A program made the translations under genes and the position numbers. From assembly GCA_026967495.1 (NCBI GenBank), contig CP114060.1, forward strand, positions 2,356,001 to 2,420,000: a stretch of 64,000 bases of DNA. The letters are read 5' to 3'. Positions 24,222-33,982 of this stretch are shown here, piece by piece. The DNA is from Rouxiella badensis. GTDB lineage: Bacteria; Pseudomonadota; Gammaproteobacteria; Enterobacterales; Enterobacteriaceae. The stretch's first letter is position 1, and each line of letters opens with the position of its first letter. The notes under the pieces were generated by a model. That model ran no database searches and was not told the DNA's origin. It saw only the letters and a program-made list of their open reading frames with translations.

Positions 24222-26030
24222 TTACTGTCTGGCCGATTGCAGGCGCGAGGCTTTGTTCACGTCATACCACCAGGTGTCCAGCTCTAGCGAGTAGGGCGGG
24301 CGAATTTCCGGCATCGAGAACTTGTCCCAATAAGCGTAACGGTCGCGATTGGTGTACCACATCGGAATCATGTACATGTGCCAGGTCAGCACCCGGTCAA
24401 GCGCGCGGCCAAGCGAGAGCAGGGCATCTGGCTGACCCTGATGTGCCACAATCTCGTTGGTCAACTGGTCAATCGCAGGGTCGGACACCCCCGGCGTGTT
24501 ATAGGTGGAATTGAGATATTTCGAGTTCCACATGATCTGCAGGTCGGTGCCCGGATAAGGCTGTGCGCGATAAACGGTCGGTATCATGTCGTAATCCCGG
24601 TTGCGCAGGCGGCTGATAAACTGCGAGTTATCGACCTGACGAATGTTCATTGTAATGCCGAGCCGCTGTAAATTGTGCTGGAAAGGCAGCACGTACTGCG
24701 TATTGCCGCTGCTCGGGAGCAACAGTTCAAAAGTGAACGGCGTGCCGGTTTGATTGTTCACCAACTGCTGGTTTTTGACCGTCCAGCCCGCTTCTTTGAG
24801 CAGAGCCGTTGCCTTAAGCAGATTTGTGCGGTCATTGCCGCTGCCGTCCGTGGACGGCGGGTGATACAGCTCGCTGAAGACCTCATCGGGCACCTTGCCC
24901 TTCAGCGGCGCGAGCCAGGCCAGTTCGGCGGCGTCAGGGTAGTTCTTTGCCGCATAGTCGGTGTTCTGGAAATAGCTGTCGGTTCGCTGATAGGCACCGT
25001 AGAACAGCGCCTTATTGATCCAGTTGAAATCAAACGCCAGCGTCAACGCCTCTCTGACCTTGCGGTCCTTGAAAATGGGGCGCTGAATATTGAATGCGAG
25101 CCAGCGCGTGTCCTGCGCCGCCTTATTCTCATCATCCTGCCGAATGATTAAATTCCGTGAGAAGTTGCTGCCCTGATATTGTGTTGCCCAGTTTTTGGGC
25201 GAGGGTTCGCTGCGAAAATCAAAGGCACCCGACTTAAAGGCCTGAAGCGCCACGTTATCGTCGAGGTAATAGTCGTAGCGGATGGTGTTGAAGTTATAGC
25301 GTCCACGGTTTACCGGCAGGTTAGCCGCCCAGTAGTTCGGGACTCGCGAATAGATGATGTATTGGCCTAGCTTATAGTCGGTGATGCGATAGGGGCCGCT
25401 GCCGAGCGGTGGCGTCGCCAGTGGCTCATTGAATTTTCGATGCTCCCAGAACGTCTTCGGAATAACCGGCAGGCCTAAAAGGCCCAGCATCTGCTCTTTA
25501 TTCGGCTGCGGGAACTCGAAGCGCACCGTCAGCGGCGCAATGGCTTTCACCACCACGCCCTTATAGACCACCCTAAATTGCGGTACGCCCTCGGTCATGA
25601 ACTTATGGAAGGTGAACTCGACGTCACCGGCGGTAATCGGGCTGCCGTCCTGAAACACCGCGTGGGGGTTTATCTCGACCTCAACCCAGCGGAAGTCGCT
25701 GTCATAGCGTGCAGAATCGGCGATAAGCGGATAGTAACTGCCTATTTCATCGCTTGAGGGAGTAAACAGGCTGTCATAGAGCGTGTCGCTGCGGATGGCG
25801 GCATTTCCGCGAGAGGCGAAGCGGTTGAAATTGTCGAAGGTGCCGATGGCTGACAGGGTAATGCTACCGCCTTTCGGCGCGGCGGGGTTTACGTAGTCAA
25901 AATGACTGAAGTTATAAATGTATTTTGGCGAACCAAGAATGGCAAAGGCGTAGCCATCATCGATAGATTCGGCGTGCGCAGTAAATCCTGTGAGCGACAG
26001 AAACAGAGCTATGAGTGCGCGAGGAAACAT
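24222..26030 (-). CDS. yejA: Periplasmic peptide-binding protein YejA
   Basis: The 602-residue substrate-binding protein has a signal peptide (MFPRALIALFLSLTGFTAHA) and belongs to solute-binding family 5 (oligopeptide type). E. coli YejA has 604 residues. It delivers microcin C and peptides to YejBEF. It is the first gene of yejABEF, ten bases from yejB. A terminator separates it from mepS upstream. Confidence 0.95.
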   Translation of the reverse strand: MFPRALIALFLSLTGFTAHAESIDDGYAFAILGSPKYIYNFSHFDYVNPAAPKGGSITLSAIGTFDNFNRFASRGNAAIRSDTLYDSLFTPSSDEIGSYYPLIADSARYDSDFRWVEVEINPHAVFQDGSPITAGDVEFTFHKFMTEGVPQFRVVYKGVVVKAIAPLTVRFEFPQPNKEQMLGLLGLPVIPKTFWEHRKFNEPLATPPLGSGPYRITDYKLGQYIIYSRVPNYWAANLPVNRGRYNFNTIRYDYYLDDNVALQAFKSGAFDFRSEPSPKNWATQYQGSNFSRNLIIRQDDENKAAQDTRWLAFNIQRPIFKDRKVREALTLAFDFNWINKALFYGAYQRTDSYFQNTDYAAKNYPDAAELAWLAPLKGKVPDEVFSELYHPPSTDGSGNDRTNLLKATALLKEAGWTVKNQQLVNNQTGTPFTFELLLPSSGNTQYVLPFQHNLQRLGITMNIRQVDNSQFISRLRNRDYDMIPTVYRAQPYPGTDLQIMWNSKYLNSTYNTPGVSDPAIDQLTNEIVAHQGQPDALLSLGRALDRVLTWHMYMIPMWYTNRDRYAYWDKFSMPEIRPPYSLELDTWWYDVNKASRLQSARQ

Positions 26031-26194
26031 CCTGAAAATTAACTCCTGAATTGGCGCCGCTGACGCTGTGATGACTCAATAATAGATTGAAAATCTGTAA
26101 ACGACCATTTTGGTTGTTTTATCACAAGTTTAGGCAAGGACCTAAGAGAAAGCGTCTGGGCGGGGTAGGCGTTCAGGCAGTGTGGAACAGCCAT

Positions 26195-26226
26195 AAAAAA
26201 AGACCCTCGCGGAGGCTCCTTTTTAT
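26195..26226 (-). terminator. Terminator downstream of mepS
   Basis: On the minus strand, GGAGCCTCC pairs with GAGGGTC across a short CGC loop with one C-C mismatch. It is followed by seven T. It lies 33 bases after the mepS stop and upstream of yejA. Confidence 0.65.
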
Positions 26227-26258
26227 TTGCTTGGCTTGAACAACAAGAGGAGATTCTT

Positions 26259-26879
26259 TTACTGCAACATCGCCGTCGTGAGTGTACCTGTATTGCTGCT
26301 CGGTCTAGCACCGGTCAATACACGTCTTGCTTCACGATAACGCTTGGTCCAGTAGGCTTCGCTCAGGCTTGAAATCATCACGCCGTTGCTGGTAGAAGCA
26401 TGGACGAACTGATCGTTGCCAAGGTAAATGCCCACGTGGCGGCCGGTAGAGCCTGCACGGAACAGCACTAAGTCGCCTGGACGCAGCTTGTTACGCTGTA
26501 TCTTCTTGCCCATGTCTTCCTGTTCGTAGGTTGAACGAGGTAGGTCCATGCCAAATTGTTCGCGGAATGTTAACTGTACGAAGGCTGAGCAATCAATACC
26601 ACGCTTGCTGTCACCGCCTAACCGATAACGAACGCCTTTCCAGTCTGCATATTGATCCATGATTTTGGATTTAATATCGACGTTACGAACCATTGCTTCG
26701 AATTCATCCTGAGAGGCTTGAAGTAAAAGACCATCTTTGTCTTTAACTGCATGCATCTCAGTTTGTGCGTTTTCTGTGTTCGAAGAATGTATACCACTAC
26801 ACGCGGAGAGAAGAATTGCCGCGCCAATCGCGGGGATAGCCCGCATTACATATCTCAGAAACGGTTGAGACTTGACCAT
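26259..26879 (-). CDS. mepS: Murein DD-endopeptidase MepS (Spr), NlpC/P60 lipoprotein
   Basis: The 206-residue precursor is a lipoprotein: LSAC lipobox with C27. The NlpC/P60 catalytic set is present: C97 in GIDCSAF, H148 in GRHVGIY and H160 in FVHAST. MepS cuts D-Ala-mDAP cross-links to allow peptidoglycan expansion. In E. coli its level is set by NlpI-Prc proteolysis. The C-terminus is about 18 residues longer than in E. coli (188 aa), ending in a Ser/Thr-rich tail. It lies between yejA and lpxT as expected. Confidence 0.95.
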   Translation of the reverse strand: MVKSQPFLRYVMRAIPAIGAAILLSACSGIHSSNTENAQTEMHAVKDKDGLLLQASQDEFEAMVRNVDIKSKIMDQYADWKGVRYRLGGDSKRGIDCSAFVQLTFREQFGMDLPRSTYEQEDMGKKIQRNKLRPGDLVLFRAGSTGRHVGIYLGNDQFVHASTSNGVMISSLSEAYWTKRYREARRVLTGARPSSNTGTLTTAMLQ

Positions 26880-27334
26880 TATTGTTGTTTTCCCTTGCTG
26901 TCCTTAACGAAACAAAACGTTCGTTATCAATTTGCCAAAACCAAGCGAGATTACCCGTCGCTACAGTCTCGGGCAAAGGCTTAGCCAGCAAATTGTGCGG
27001 AACAGCACACTATTAATTGGAATCAAGCCAGTCATGCCACATTTCTGTGCAACGTGGTCGAGATTACCGTAATGATCGGGGGAATGCGAGAGGTTTTAAC
27101 GCTTTTTTAATAAGAAATAATGATGTAAAGCAATGTAACTATTAATTTAAAAATCGCTGATTGAGTTTTGTGCTCATTTGGCCTAAAACCGCAGCAGGAC
27201 GGGGTCTGCGAGCATTTTTCGCTTTCCGCCTATTTACATTGGCAACAAATTAAATGGCCCGAAAACATGTCAATGTTGTTCGAGCCATAATAAAAAACGA
27301 TGTCTTTCAGAATGAGTTTTTTCTTAAAGAGTGA
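26880..27334. other. Gap of 455 bases upstream of mepS
   Basis: This stretch lies upstream of mepS and downstream of lpxT. It holds the mepS promoter region. Short frames on both strands have no recognisable product. I saw no RNA gene that I could support. Confidence 0.4.
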
Positions 27335-28036
27335 TTATTTTAGCGCTTTTTTGGGAAGCTTTTTATCAAGCCAGTTGACCAAAAAATCACTCGCAGGGGT
27401 CATTAACCACCAGCTTGCACCCACCAGCACTACCGACAATGAACCTACCATGATATCGGTGAACCAGTGTGCGCCAATCATCAGACGTGGCATCGAGAAC
27501 AGCACGGTTATCAGAACGGCTATCGCGAAGGCGCGTTTACCGAGGTAGCGAAGCATGAAGACGGTGAACACCATCAGCATCATTCCATGGTCGCCAGGGA
27601 AGCTGTCACCGGACGAGTCTTTGGTCGGAATACCGGTCAGTTCGCTAACACGGTTAACGTGCGGAAAACTCAGTGAAGGACTCTTGTGCGCGACCGGCAG
27701 TTGATGGCCCAACTGGTTAAGTACCACCGCCGTCAACAGCATCACAACGCCGATAATAATCATGCGTCGACGCCCCGTGCGGTCTTCTTTAATGAAATAA
27801 GAGAAATAGAGCAGCCCCATCGCCAGCAGGGAGCAGACGTCGAACGCGCGGTTATTGGTGACGGCCACAAAGTGCAGAAACGTCTCGTTGGTGGCCAGAT
27901 GACGATTAAAATAAAAGAACACCGACGTATCGATAGGCGCCCAAAAACCGTGGTTTGCTGGCAGATAATAAGAGAGGAAAAGCGCGATACCCAATACGTT
28001 TAGTAGCAGGATCACGGGAAGATTGCGGCGAAACAT
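27335..28036 (-). CDS. lpxT: Kdo2-lipid A phosphotransferase LpxT (PAP2 family)
   Basis: The 233-residue membrane protein has about six hydrophobic segments and the PAP2 phosphatase motifs: SGDSFPGDHG and PRLMIGAHWFTD. LpxT transfers phosphate from undecaprenyl pyrophosphate to lipid A in the periplasm, making the 1-diphosphate form. E. coli LpxT (YeiU) has 237 residues and lies in the same order mepS-lpxT-yeiR here. Confidence 0.88.
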   Translation of the reverse strand: MFRRNLPVILLLNVLGIALFLSYYLPANHGFWAPIDTSVFFYFNRHLATNETFLHFVAVTNNRAFDVCSLLAMGLLYFSYFIKEDRTGRRRMIIIGVVMLLTAVVLNQLGHQLPVAHKSPSLSFPHVNRVSELTGIPTKDSSGDSFPGDHGMMLMVFTVFMLRYLGKRAFAIAVLITVLFSMPRLMIGAHWFTDIMVGSLSVVLVGASWWLMTPASDFLVNWLDKKLPKKALK

Positions 28037-28093
28037 AAATCAAAACCTGTTTTAAGTAATAAAAATATCATAACTAGCGATACGGTAAGCCTG

Positions 28094-29068
28094 CTAACTT
28101 AAACGAATCCTCAACAAGATGGATTGAAGAGCGTTCCAGTCGGTCTTGCCGTGGGATATTAATTCAATTCTGTTGTCTAAGGGCGCCGTCGAAAGCGTGT
28201 CGATGTGAAGGTCATTACCCTGACGGTTCACCCGCAATGTGCCTTCCTTTATACGTATCACCGCTTTCAGGCGATCGACCGGTGCCTGCCGCGCCCAATC
28301 GAGGAACCCGGCGGTGTCGAACAGCGTCTCGCCATCAAAAATCCATCCGCAGCTGGAATAGTCCCCGGCCTCGTTCAATGCACGTCGCCAACGCTGATGG
28401 CCCGGCAGGCTAAGCGCCGCCAGTCCCTGCTTTGACTGATGGGCGTGGTGATGCTTGCCCTCTGGCAGTTCGCGCTCGTTTCTGCGCGGCTGGTTCAGCA
28501 ATTCAGCGCTAATTTTCCCCTGCGAGACGCGCTCTATCTGCAAAGAGGCATCCTGCGTGCTCAACCACTGTGCCAACATCAGGTCATCGTGTTCTGTATA
28601 GGTATCCGTTTTGTTGGCGATGATGATGTCTGCCGCGGCCAGCTGGTCGCGAAAGTTTTCGTTGGCAACAACCCGTGGGTCGCTTAGTTGACGTGCATCC
28701 AGCAGGCAAAGCGAGGCGTTTAACGTCAGCCAGCCGCTGTAAACGTCTGAAGTCAGAAGGGAAAGGATTTGTTTTGGGTGACCCAGACCGGTGGGTTCAA
28801 TAAGCAGGCGGTCTGGTTTTGCCTGTTTCAGCAGCATGTTGAGGCCAATCTGCATCGGCAGGCCGTTGACACAACACATACATCCACCAGGGATCTCCTT
28901 GAGCACCGCGCCGCTGTCTGCCAGCAGTGCACCGTCGATGCCGATTTCACCAAACTCGTTGACCAGCACCGCCCATTTTTCGTTTTCCGGCTTTTGTGCC
29001 AGCAGGTGGCGGATGGTGGTGGTTTTGCCGCTACCGAGGAATCCGGTTATCAGGTTTGTTTGCGTCAT
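28094..29068 (-). CDS. yeiR: Zinc-binding GTPase YeiR (COG0523)
   Basis: The 324-residue GTPase has Walker A GFLGSGKT at residues 9-16 and the family metal motif CMCC at 63-66. NKTD provides the guanine specificity motif. A His-rich stretch (KHHHAHQ) lies in the linker to the C-terminal CobW_C domain. YeiR binds zinc and is thought to act as a metallochaperone under zinc limitation. It retains its E. coli neighbour lpxT. Confidence 0.92.
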   Translation of the reverse strand: MTQTNLITGFLGSGKTTTIRHLLAQKPENEKWAVLVNEFGEIGIDGALLADSGAVLKEIPGGCMCCVNGLPMQIGLNMLLKQAKPDRLLIEPTGLGHPKQILSLLTSDVYSGWLTLNASLCLLDARQLSDPRVVANENFRDQLAAADIIIANKTDTYTEHDDLMLAQWLSTQDASLQIERVSQGKISAELLNQPRRNERELPEGKHHHAHQSKQGLAALSLPGHQRWRRALNEAGDYSSCGWIFDGETLFDTAGFLDWARQAPVDRLKAVIRIKEGTLRVNRQGNDLHIDTLSTAPLDNRIELISHGKTDWNALQSILLRIRLS

Positions 29069-29208
29069 GTTTAATCCTTATAGCGCCCGAAGGCTCCTTA
29101 TTCCCTGGGGTTTTCCTTCGGGCCATTCATCAAATATGCGCAATAAGATGCCCCTCCAGCAAGATAAAATCCAGCCTGTTAAAGCTCTATGACCACCGGA
29201 AAGCTCTT

Positions 29209-29616
29209 TTAACTACAAAACGACTCATTATGCTGATAACGAAACTCCTGCGTCACTCCGCCATAGCCGTAAGCGCCCGCACGGCAATCGATGATATGAA
29301 TATTCGAATGCTCATGCAGTTCGCCCAACGTTTCTGCCAGCAGGGCATAGACCTCTTGGTGATACTGCGCCTTTTGTGCACGGGTATTGGTCTCGTCGGT
29401 GACGGTTACCTCCAGCCTAAAGGAGTGACGCGCTAGCGCCTGCAATGACTGACCGTTAATAAACCAAAGTTCGGCAGGCACAAAGCGCACAATAACCATC
29501 GTCTGCTCCGGGCGTTTATCGAGTATCCGGCAGGTTAATTTTGTTAGCGCGTTGGCCAGACGGTGGGCGAGTTGAGGGTCTTCATGACCCGAAAGTTGCA
29601 GCGTGATCCCAGGCAT
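29209..29616 (-). CDS. Tautomerase-superfamily protein (135 aa)
   Basis: The product begins Met-Pro (MPGITLQLSG), so processing would expose the catalytic N-terminal proline of the 4-oxalocrotonate/5-carboxymethyl-2-hydroxymuconate isomerase superfamily. It has two repeats of the beta-alpha-beta type as expected for a 130-residue member. The substrate is unknown. It is divergent from a LysR regulator with a 118-base gap, a typical regulator-target pair. This pair and the following GntR gene are absent from the E. coli yeiR-yeiQ interval. Confidence 0.75.
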   Translation of the reverse strand: MPGITLQLSGHEDPQLAHRLANALTKLTCRILDKRPEQTMVIVRFVPAELWFINGQSLQALARHSFRLEVTVTDETNTRAQKAQYHQEVYALLAETLGELHEHSNIHIIDCRAGAYGYGGVTQEFRYQHNESFCS

Positions 29617-29734
29617 AGCGTTCTCCGATAGGTTGATGGGGTGATGGGGTGATGCAGAAGAGGATATTCGTTGCTGATTGCCCGGAAAAGCAGGAACATC
29701 TGGTGATATCCATCAATAAAGCCGAGGGATGCCC

Positions 29735-30637
29735 ATGCGACCTTTCAATCTCGATCATCTACGGTCTTTCATTACCGTCGTTGAGGCTGGCAGCATCTCT
29801 GCCGCCGCACCGCGTCTGAATCTCTCTTCCTCTGCGGTCAGCGAACAGTTGAGCAAGCTGGAAGATTTCACCGGCCAAAGCTTGCTGCTGCGTGGCAAAA
29901 AGGGCGTGACGCCGACTCCCAGCGGCGAACGTCTAGGGGTCTTTGCCCGTGAGATGCTGGTACTGAGCGCGCGCGCATTAGATGAGGTACGAGGCGTGTC
30001 CTTTTCCGGCGAACTGCGTTTGGCGATTACCGATTACTTTCGTCCCAACGAGATACCGCCCATGCTGGTGAAACTGCGCGAGCGTTATCCAGACCTGCGG
30101 CTGAACGTCAGAGTGCAAAAAAGTGTTGATATCCGCGCCCAGCGTGACGAAGACCCTTTTGATATTGGTCTTTCAATGCAGATTCTTTCTCCGGCACATG
30201 CGCATGAAGGCACGCAGGTCTGTCGCGAACCCTTACACTGGGTCGCAGCTGAAGGGTTCAACTGGGATCCCGCCAGGCCACTGTCGCTGCTCGCCCTCCC
30301 CGCAGGCTGCGCCATGCAGGGGTTTACCCGTCAGTTGCTTGAGGAGAACGGCGTCAGTTTCGCGATTACGCATTCGGCGTCAGGCGTGGCGGGTCTTCAG
30401 TCTGCGCTGCTGGCGGGACTCGGGGTTGCCTGCCTCAATGCCTCATCGATACCCTCGGGGCTTAAGCCGTGGCGAGATGCGACGCGGCTACCCGCGCTTC
30501 CTGACGTCAGCTTTGTACTTTTACCGCCACGCGACGGTGAAAAGCCTCTGGTGAGCGACGTTCGCCAGCGGCTGCTACAGCATTGGACGATGCAGCAAGC
30601 CGATGATTTCGCGATAGGTTCACAGATTTTCACATAA
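29735..30637 (+). CDS. LysR-family regulator divergent from tautomerase gene
   Basis: This LysR regulator has about 300 residues, with an N-terminal winged helix (FNLDHLRSFITVVEAGSISA) and a C-terminal effector domain. Two in-frame ATG codons exist (29729 and 29735); GAGGG is better spaced from the second, which I use. It most likely controls the divergent tautomerase gene. The effector is unknown. Confidence 0.88.
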   Translation: MRPFNLDHLRSFITVVEAGSISAAAPRLNLSSSAVSEQLSKLEDFTGQSLLLRGKKGVTPTPSGERLGVFAREMLVLSARALDEVRGVSFSGELRLAITDYFRPNEIPPMLVKLRERYPDLRLNVRVQKSVDIRAQRDEDPFDIGLSMQILSPAHAHEGTQVCREPLHWVAAEGFNWDPARPLSLLALPAGCAMQGFTRQLLEENGVSFAITHSASGVAGLQSALLAGLGVACLNASSIPSGLKPWRDATRLPALPDVSFVLLPPRDGEKPLVSDVRQRLLQHWTMQQADDFAIGSQIFT

Positions 30638-30701
30638 CTGCAACGCCTTCAGGCCGCGTGATATACTGTTGAGCAATATTTTCAGAAAAGTGGGGGGTAA
30701 C

Positions 30702-31432
30702 ATGCGGCTTTATCAGGAAGTGGGGCATCAGCTGCGTGACGCAATCGCATCCGGCCAGCATCTGCCCGGCGACCGGCTTCCCCCGAACGTGACATTGCCG
30801 AACTTTTTTCCGTCAGCCGCAGCGTCGTGCGTGAGGCACTGATTATGCTCGAGCTGGAGAAAGTGGTTGAGGTGCGCAAAGGGTCCGGCGTTTACGTGCT
30901 CGAACAGGCAGAAGGTGTCCAGCCGCCTCGTGCTGACAGCGGTTACGGTCCGTTCGAGCTGTTACAGGCGCGCCAACTGCTCGAGAGTGAGGTCGCGGCA
31001 TTTGCAGCGGTGCAGGCCACCAAGGCGGATATCCTGAAGATGCGTGACGCCATCGAGCTTGAGAAAAGCTTTGTGGCACAGGGTATCATCGACGAGAGCG
31101 CCGACGAGCTGTTTCATACGCTGCTGGCCCAGGCCTCACAGAATAGCGTGCTGGCGAATATGGTCTATGAGCTGTGGCAGGTGCGTAAGCACAGCCCGAT
31201 GTGGCAGGGGCTGCATCAGCATATTGGGGAGAGTAACTACAGTGAACTGTGGCTTAACGATCATCAGCAGATCCTGCAAGCAGTGCTGCGCCGCGAGCCA
31301 AAGGCGGCGAAGCAGGCGATGTGGCAGCATCTTGAGAATGTGAAAAGCAAACTGCTGGAGATTTCCGACGCCGAAGATCCGACGTTCGACGGCTATCTTT
31401 TCCGGTCAGTCCCCGCCAGCCTTAACGACTAG
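30702..31432 (+). pseudogene. GntR/FadR-family regulator (UxuR/ExuR-like), frameshifted
   Basis: The frame from ATG 30702 reads MRLYQEVGHQLRDAIASG and then breaks in a run of five C at 30780-30784. With six C it reads ...PGDRLPPERDIAELFSVSRSVVREALIMLELEKVVEV, the winged-helix of a GntR regulator close to UxuR/ExuR. The FCD effector domain follows intact. Full length would be about 243 residues. The gene converges on yeiQ, a mannonate/mannitol-dehydrogenase-like enzyme, so hexuronate or polyol-related control of that gene is a reasonable inference. The frameshift is likely a sequence error. Confidence 0.85.
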
Positions 31433-31446
31433 CGGGGCAAAGCGCG

Positions 31447-32916
31447 TTACTTCACCAGATTCGCGACGGTGGCTTTAGCCCCCAAACGTTGCAGACTGAG
31501 ATAGGCCGCCGTTATCGCCTCAATTGCCGACGTATCGCGCGCAAGCGGCTCTCCAAAAACACTCTTCAGCGCCAGCAGAGCACGGACTCTTTCTTCACCG
31601 TCCTGACTGCCTGCCACAATCTCGCGCAGCTTTTCCGCCATCGGATCCTTGATATCAATCGGTTGCCCGGCGTCGTCAACACCGCTGACGTAGCGCATCC
31701 AGCCGGCGACACCCAGCGCCAGACAGGCGTATTCGCCGCCGTGTTGCAGATTCCAGCGCAGCGAGTCCAGCATGCGCTGCGGCAGTTTTTGCGTGCCGTC
31801 CATCGCGATTTGCCAGGTGCGGTGTTTGAGTGACGGGTTACTGTAGCGTTCGATCAGGCTATCGGCATAGGCCGTGAGGTCGATTCCACTCACGCTGAGC
31901 GTAGGTGCCTGCTCTTTCAGCATCAGTCGATAAGCCGCGCGGCGGTAGTTTTCATCCTCCATGCAGCTGTTAATATATTGATATCCCGCCAGATAACCAA
32001 GATAAGCGAGGAACGAGTGACTGCCGTTAAGCATGCGCAGCTTCATCTGCTCAAACGGCAGTACGTCGTCAACCAGCTGTGCACCGACTTTTTCCCACGC
32101 CGGACGGCCCGCCACAAAGTTGTCTTCGATGACCCATTGAATGAAGGGTTCACTGGCGATACCGCATGGATCGCCGATGCCGCCCAGCGACTGGCTGATT
32201 TCGGCTTCAAACTCTTCGGTAAGCGCGGGCACGATGCGGTCTACCATGGTGCTTGGGAAGGTGACAGACTCGTGGATCCACCTTGCCAGCGCCGGATCCT
32301 TCTCCTGCGCCAGGCCAAGAATCGCGTTTTTCACCACATGGCCGTTTTCAGGAATGTTATCGCAGGAGAGAATGCTGAACCCTGGCAGCCCGCGCAGATG
32401 ACGCAGGCGCAGCGCCTCAACCAGCAGGCCAGGCGCGGTGGCGGGGGAGTGTCCGCCCTGTAAATCTTTGACGATCTCCGGATGCTGAAGGTCGAGCTTG
32501 CCGCTGACCGGTTCGATACAATAGCCTTTTTCGGTAATGGTCAATGACACGATAGCCACCTGCGGCTCTGCCAGTTTCTCGACGATCGCGTCGATCCCTT
32601 CAATCCTGCCGTGCATCGACTCGTGAACCGCGCCAACGACGATCGGCTGATTTCCCTGTGCCCCCTTCTCCAGCACGGTGAACAGGTGGTCTTGTTCACG
32701 CAGTGCCTTGATCAGGTTATCGCGGCCAAACAGCGATATCTCACAGATGCCCCAGTCACCGCCTTGCTGGTTCAGCACGCGGTCGGTCATCAGCGCCTGA
32801 TGCGCGCGGTGAAAAGCACCGAAGCCGATGTGCACAATACGGGTCTTGAGCGCCCGACGGTCATACTGCGGCTGTTGAACATTGGCAGGCAACGGGCTAG
32901 TGGAAATCTTGTTCAT
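31447..32916 (-). CDS. yeiQ: YeiQ, mannitol dehydrogenase-family oxidoreductase
   Basis: I choose ATG 32916 (GGAGTC upstream), giving 489 residues, close to E. coli YeiQ (488). It belongs to the long-chain mannitol dehydrogenase/fructuronate reductase family with an N-terminal NAD fold (VHIGFGAFHRAHQA) and the C-terminal catalytic motif K-x5-N-x2-H (KLRMLNGSHS). It likely interconverts a keto acid or ketose and a sugar acid or polyol with NAD(P)H; the substrate is undefined. It lies between yeiR and yeiP as in E. coli. Confidence 0.88.
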   Translation of the reverse strand: MNKISTSPLPANVQQPQYDRRALKTRIVHIGFGAFHRAHQALMTDRVLNQQGGDWGICEISLFGRDNLIKALREQDHLFTVLEKGAQGNQPIVVGAVHESMHGRIEGIDAIVEKLAEPQVAIVSLTITEKGYCIEPVSGKLDLQHPEIVKDLQGGHSPATAPGLLVEALRLRHLRGLPGFSILSCDNIPENGHVVKNAILGLAQEKDPALARWIHESVTFPSTMVDRIVPALTEEFEAEISQSLGGIGDPCGIASEPFIQWVIEDNFVAGRPAWEKVGAQLVDDVLPFEQMKLRMLNGSHSFLAYLGYLAGYQYINSCMEDENYRRAAYRLMLKEQAPTLSVSGIDLTAYADSLIERYSNPSLKHRTWQIAMDGTQKLPQRMLDSLRWNLQHGGEYACLALGVAGWMRYVSGVDDAGQPIDIKDPMAEKLREIVAGSQDGEERVRALLALKSVFGEPLARDTSAIEAITAAYLSLQRLGAKATVANLVK

Positions 32917-33142
32917 TTTGACTCCATCACATTCGGGCATAGGTTAAATTGGTCAGGCCAAAAGCGCGCGGGGGAAGATTTAATAGGCAATCAAGGTCTG
33001 ATTTGGGCGTTAATGAGTACTGGCAGTGTAAAGTGATATGACAGGAATGAAAATTGGTAAGTCCAAATATTAAGCCGCATTTGTGAGATCGATCATAACT
33101 TTGCGCGTGGGACATCGTTCCATTGTCGTCGCATACCGGCAT

Positions 33143-33171
33143 AAAAAAGAGCGCCGCAGCGCTCTCTTTTA
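33143..33171 (-). terminator. Terminator downstream of yeiP
   Basis: GAGCGC and GCGCTC arms enclose a CGCA-type loop with A-rich and T-rich flanks; on the minus strand the stem is followed by TTTTTT. It lies just after yeiP and before yeiQ. Confidence 0.85.
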
Positions 33172-33194
33172 TAAGACGGGGAGAAACCCAATCC

Positions 33195-33764
33195 TTATGC
33201 ACGACCCATATAGCGATGTTCGGCGATGTGAATCTGAATACGGTCGCCGGTGCTCAGATATTCTGGTACCTGAATAACCAGACCGGTGCTCATGGTCGCT
33301 GGTTTGTTGCGGGCGCTGGCTGAAGCGCCTTTGATGCCAGGCGCGGTTTCGATGATTTCCAGCTCAACGGTCTGCGGCATTTCGAGCGCCAGCAGCTGGC
33401 TGTCCAACGTTAGAACCTGCATACCTGCCAGTCCACCTTCAGGAATGAACAGCAGCTCTTCTTCAATCTGTGATTTGTTGAAGGTGTAAGGCGTGTAGTC
33501 TTCGTCATCCATAAAGATGTATTCGTCGCCGTCGACGTAGGAGAAGTTCACTTTACGACGGGTGAGGGTAACGGTATCAAGGATGTCATCACCCTTGAAA
33601 CGTTCTTCAACCTTCATGCCGGTACGCACGTCGGAGAAACGCATTTTATACAGCGTGCTTGCGCCACGCGCGCTAGGACTTTGTACATCAATATCTTTAA
33701 CCAGCAGCAGTTTGCCGTCGTAATTTACAACGAAGCCGCGTTTAATTTCGTTAGCACGTGCCAT
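33195..33764 (-). CDS. yeiP: Elongation factor P-like protein YeiP (EfpL)
   Basis: I choose ATG 33764 (189 residues, MARANEIKRGFVV), matching the family; upstream in-frame codons lack similarity. Three OB-like domains are present. The loop that in EF-P bears the modified lysine reads SPSARGAST, with an arginine at the tip, as in the YeiP/EfpL subfamily. EfpL helps ribosomes pass proline-containing stalls without the EpmABC modification. A terminator follows. Confidence 0.93.
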   Translation of the reverse strand: MARANEIKRGFVVNYDGKLLLVKDIDVQSPSARGASTLYKMRFSDVRTGMKVEERFKGDDILDTVTLTRRKVNFSYVDGDEYIFMDDEDYTPYTFNKSQIEEELLFIPEGGLAGMQVLTLDSQLLALEMPQTVELEIIETAPGIKGASASARNKPATMSTGLVIQVPEYLSTGDRIQIHIAEHRYMGRA

Positions 33765-33982
33765 AAAAATAACCTGTTTGCAAAAAGTTTGGATAATGGG
33801 CGACACGTTACTCGTGCGCGTGATTTCAGGCAAGTAGGTAGCTCAAAAAGAGTGATGAAATGGCCGCCTGAAGGGGTTTTTGACGATTTATGTGGTGGGA
33901 ATTTCACCGTGCTGTTATTGTCTGCCGATATTAGGTTTCAACCTACATCGCATTCAATCTGCAGCCCAGAGGAGAGCTACCG

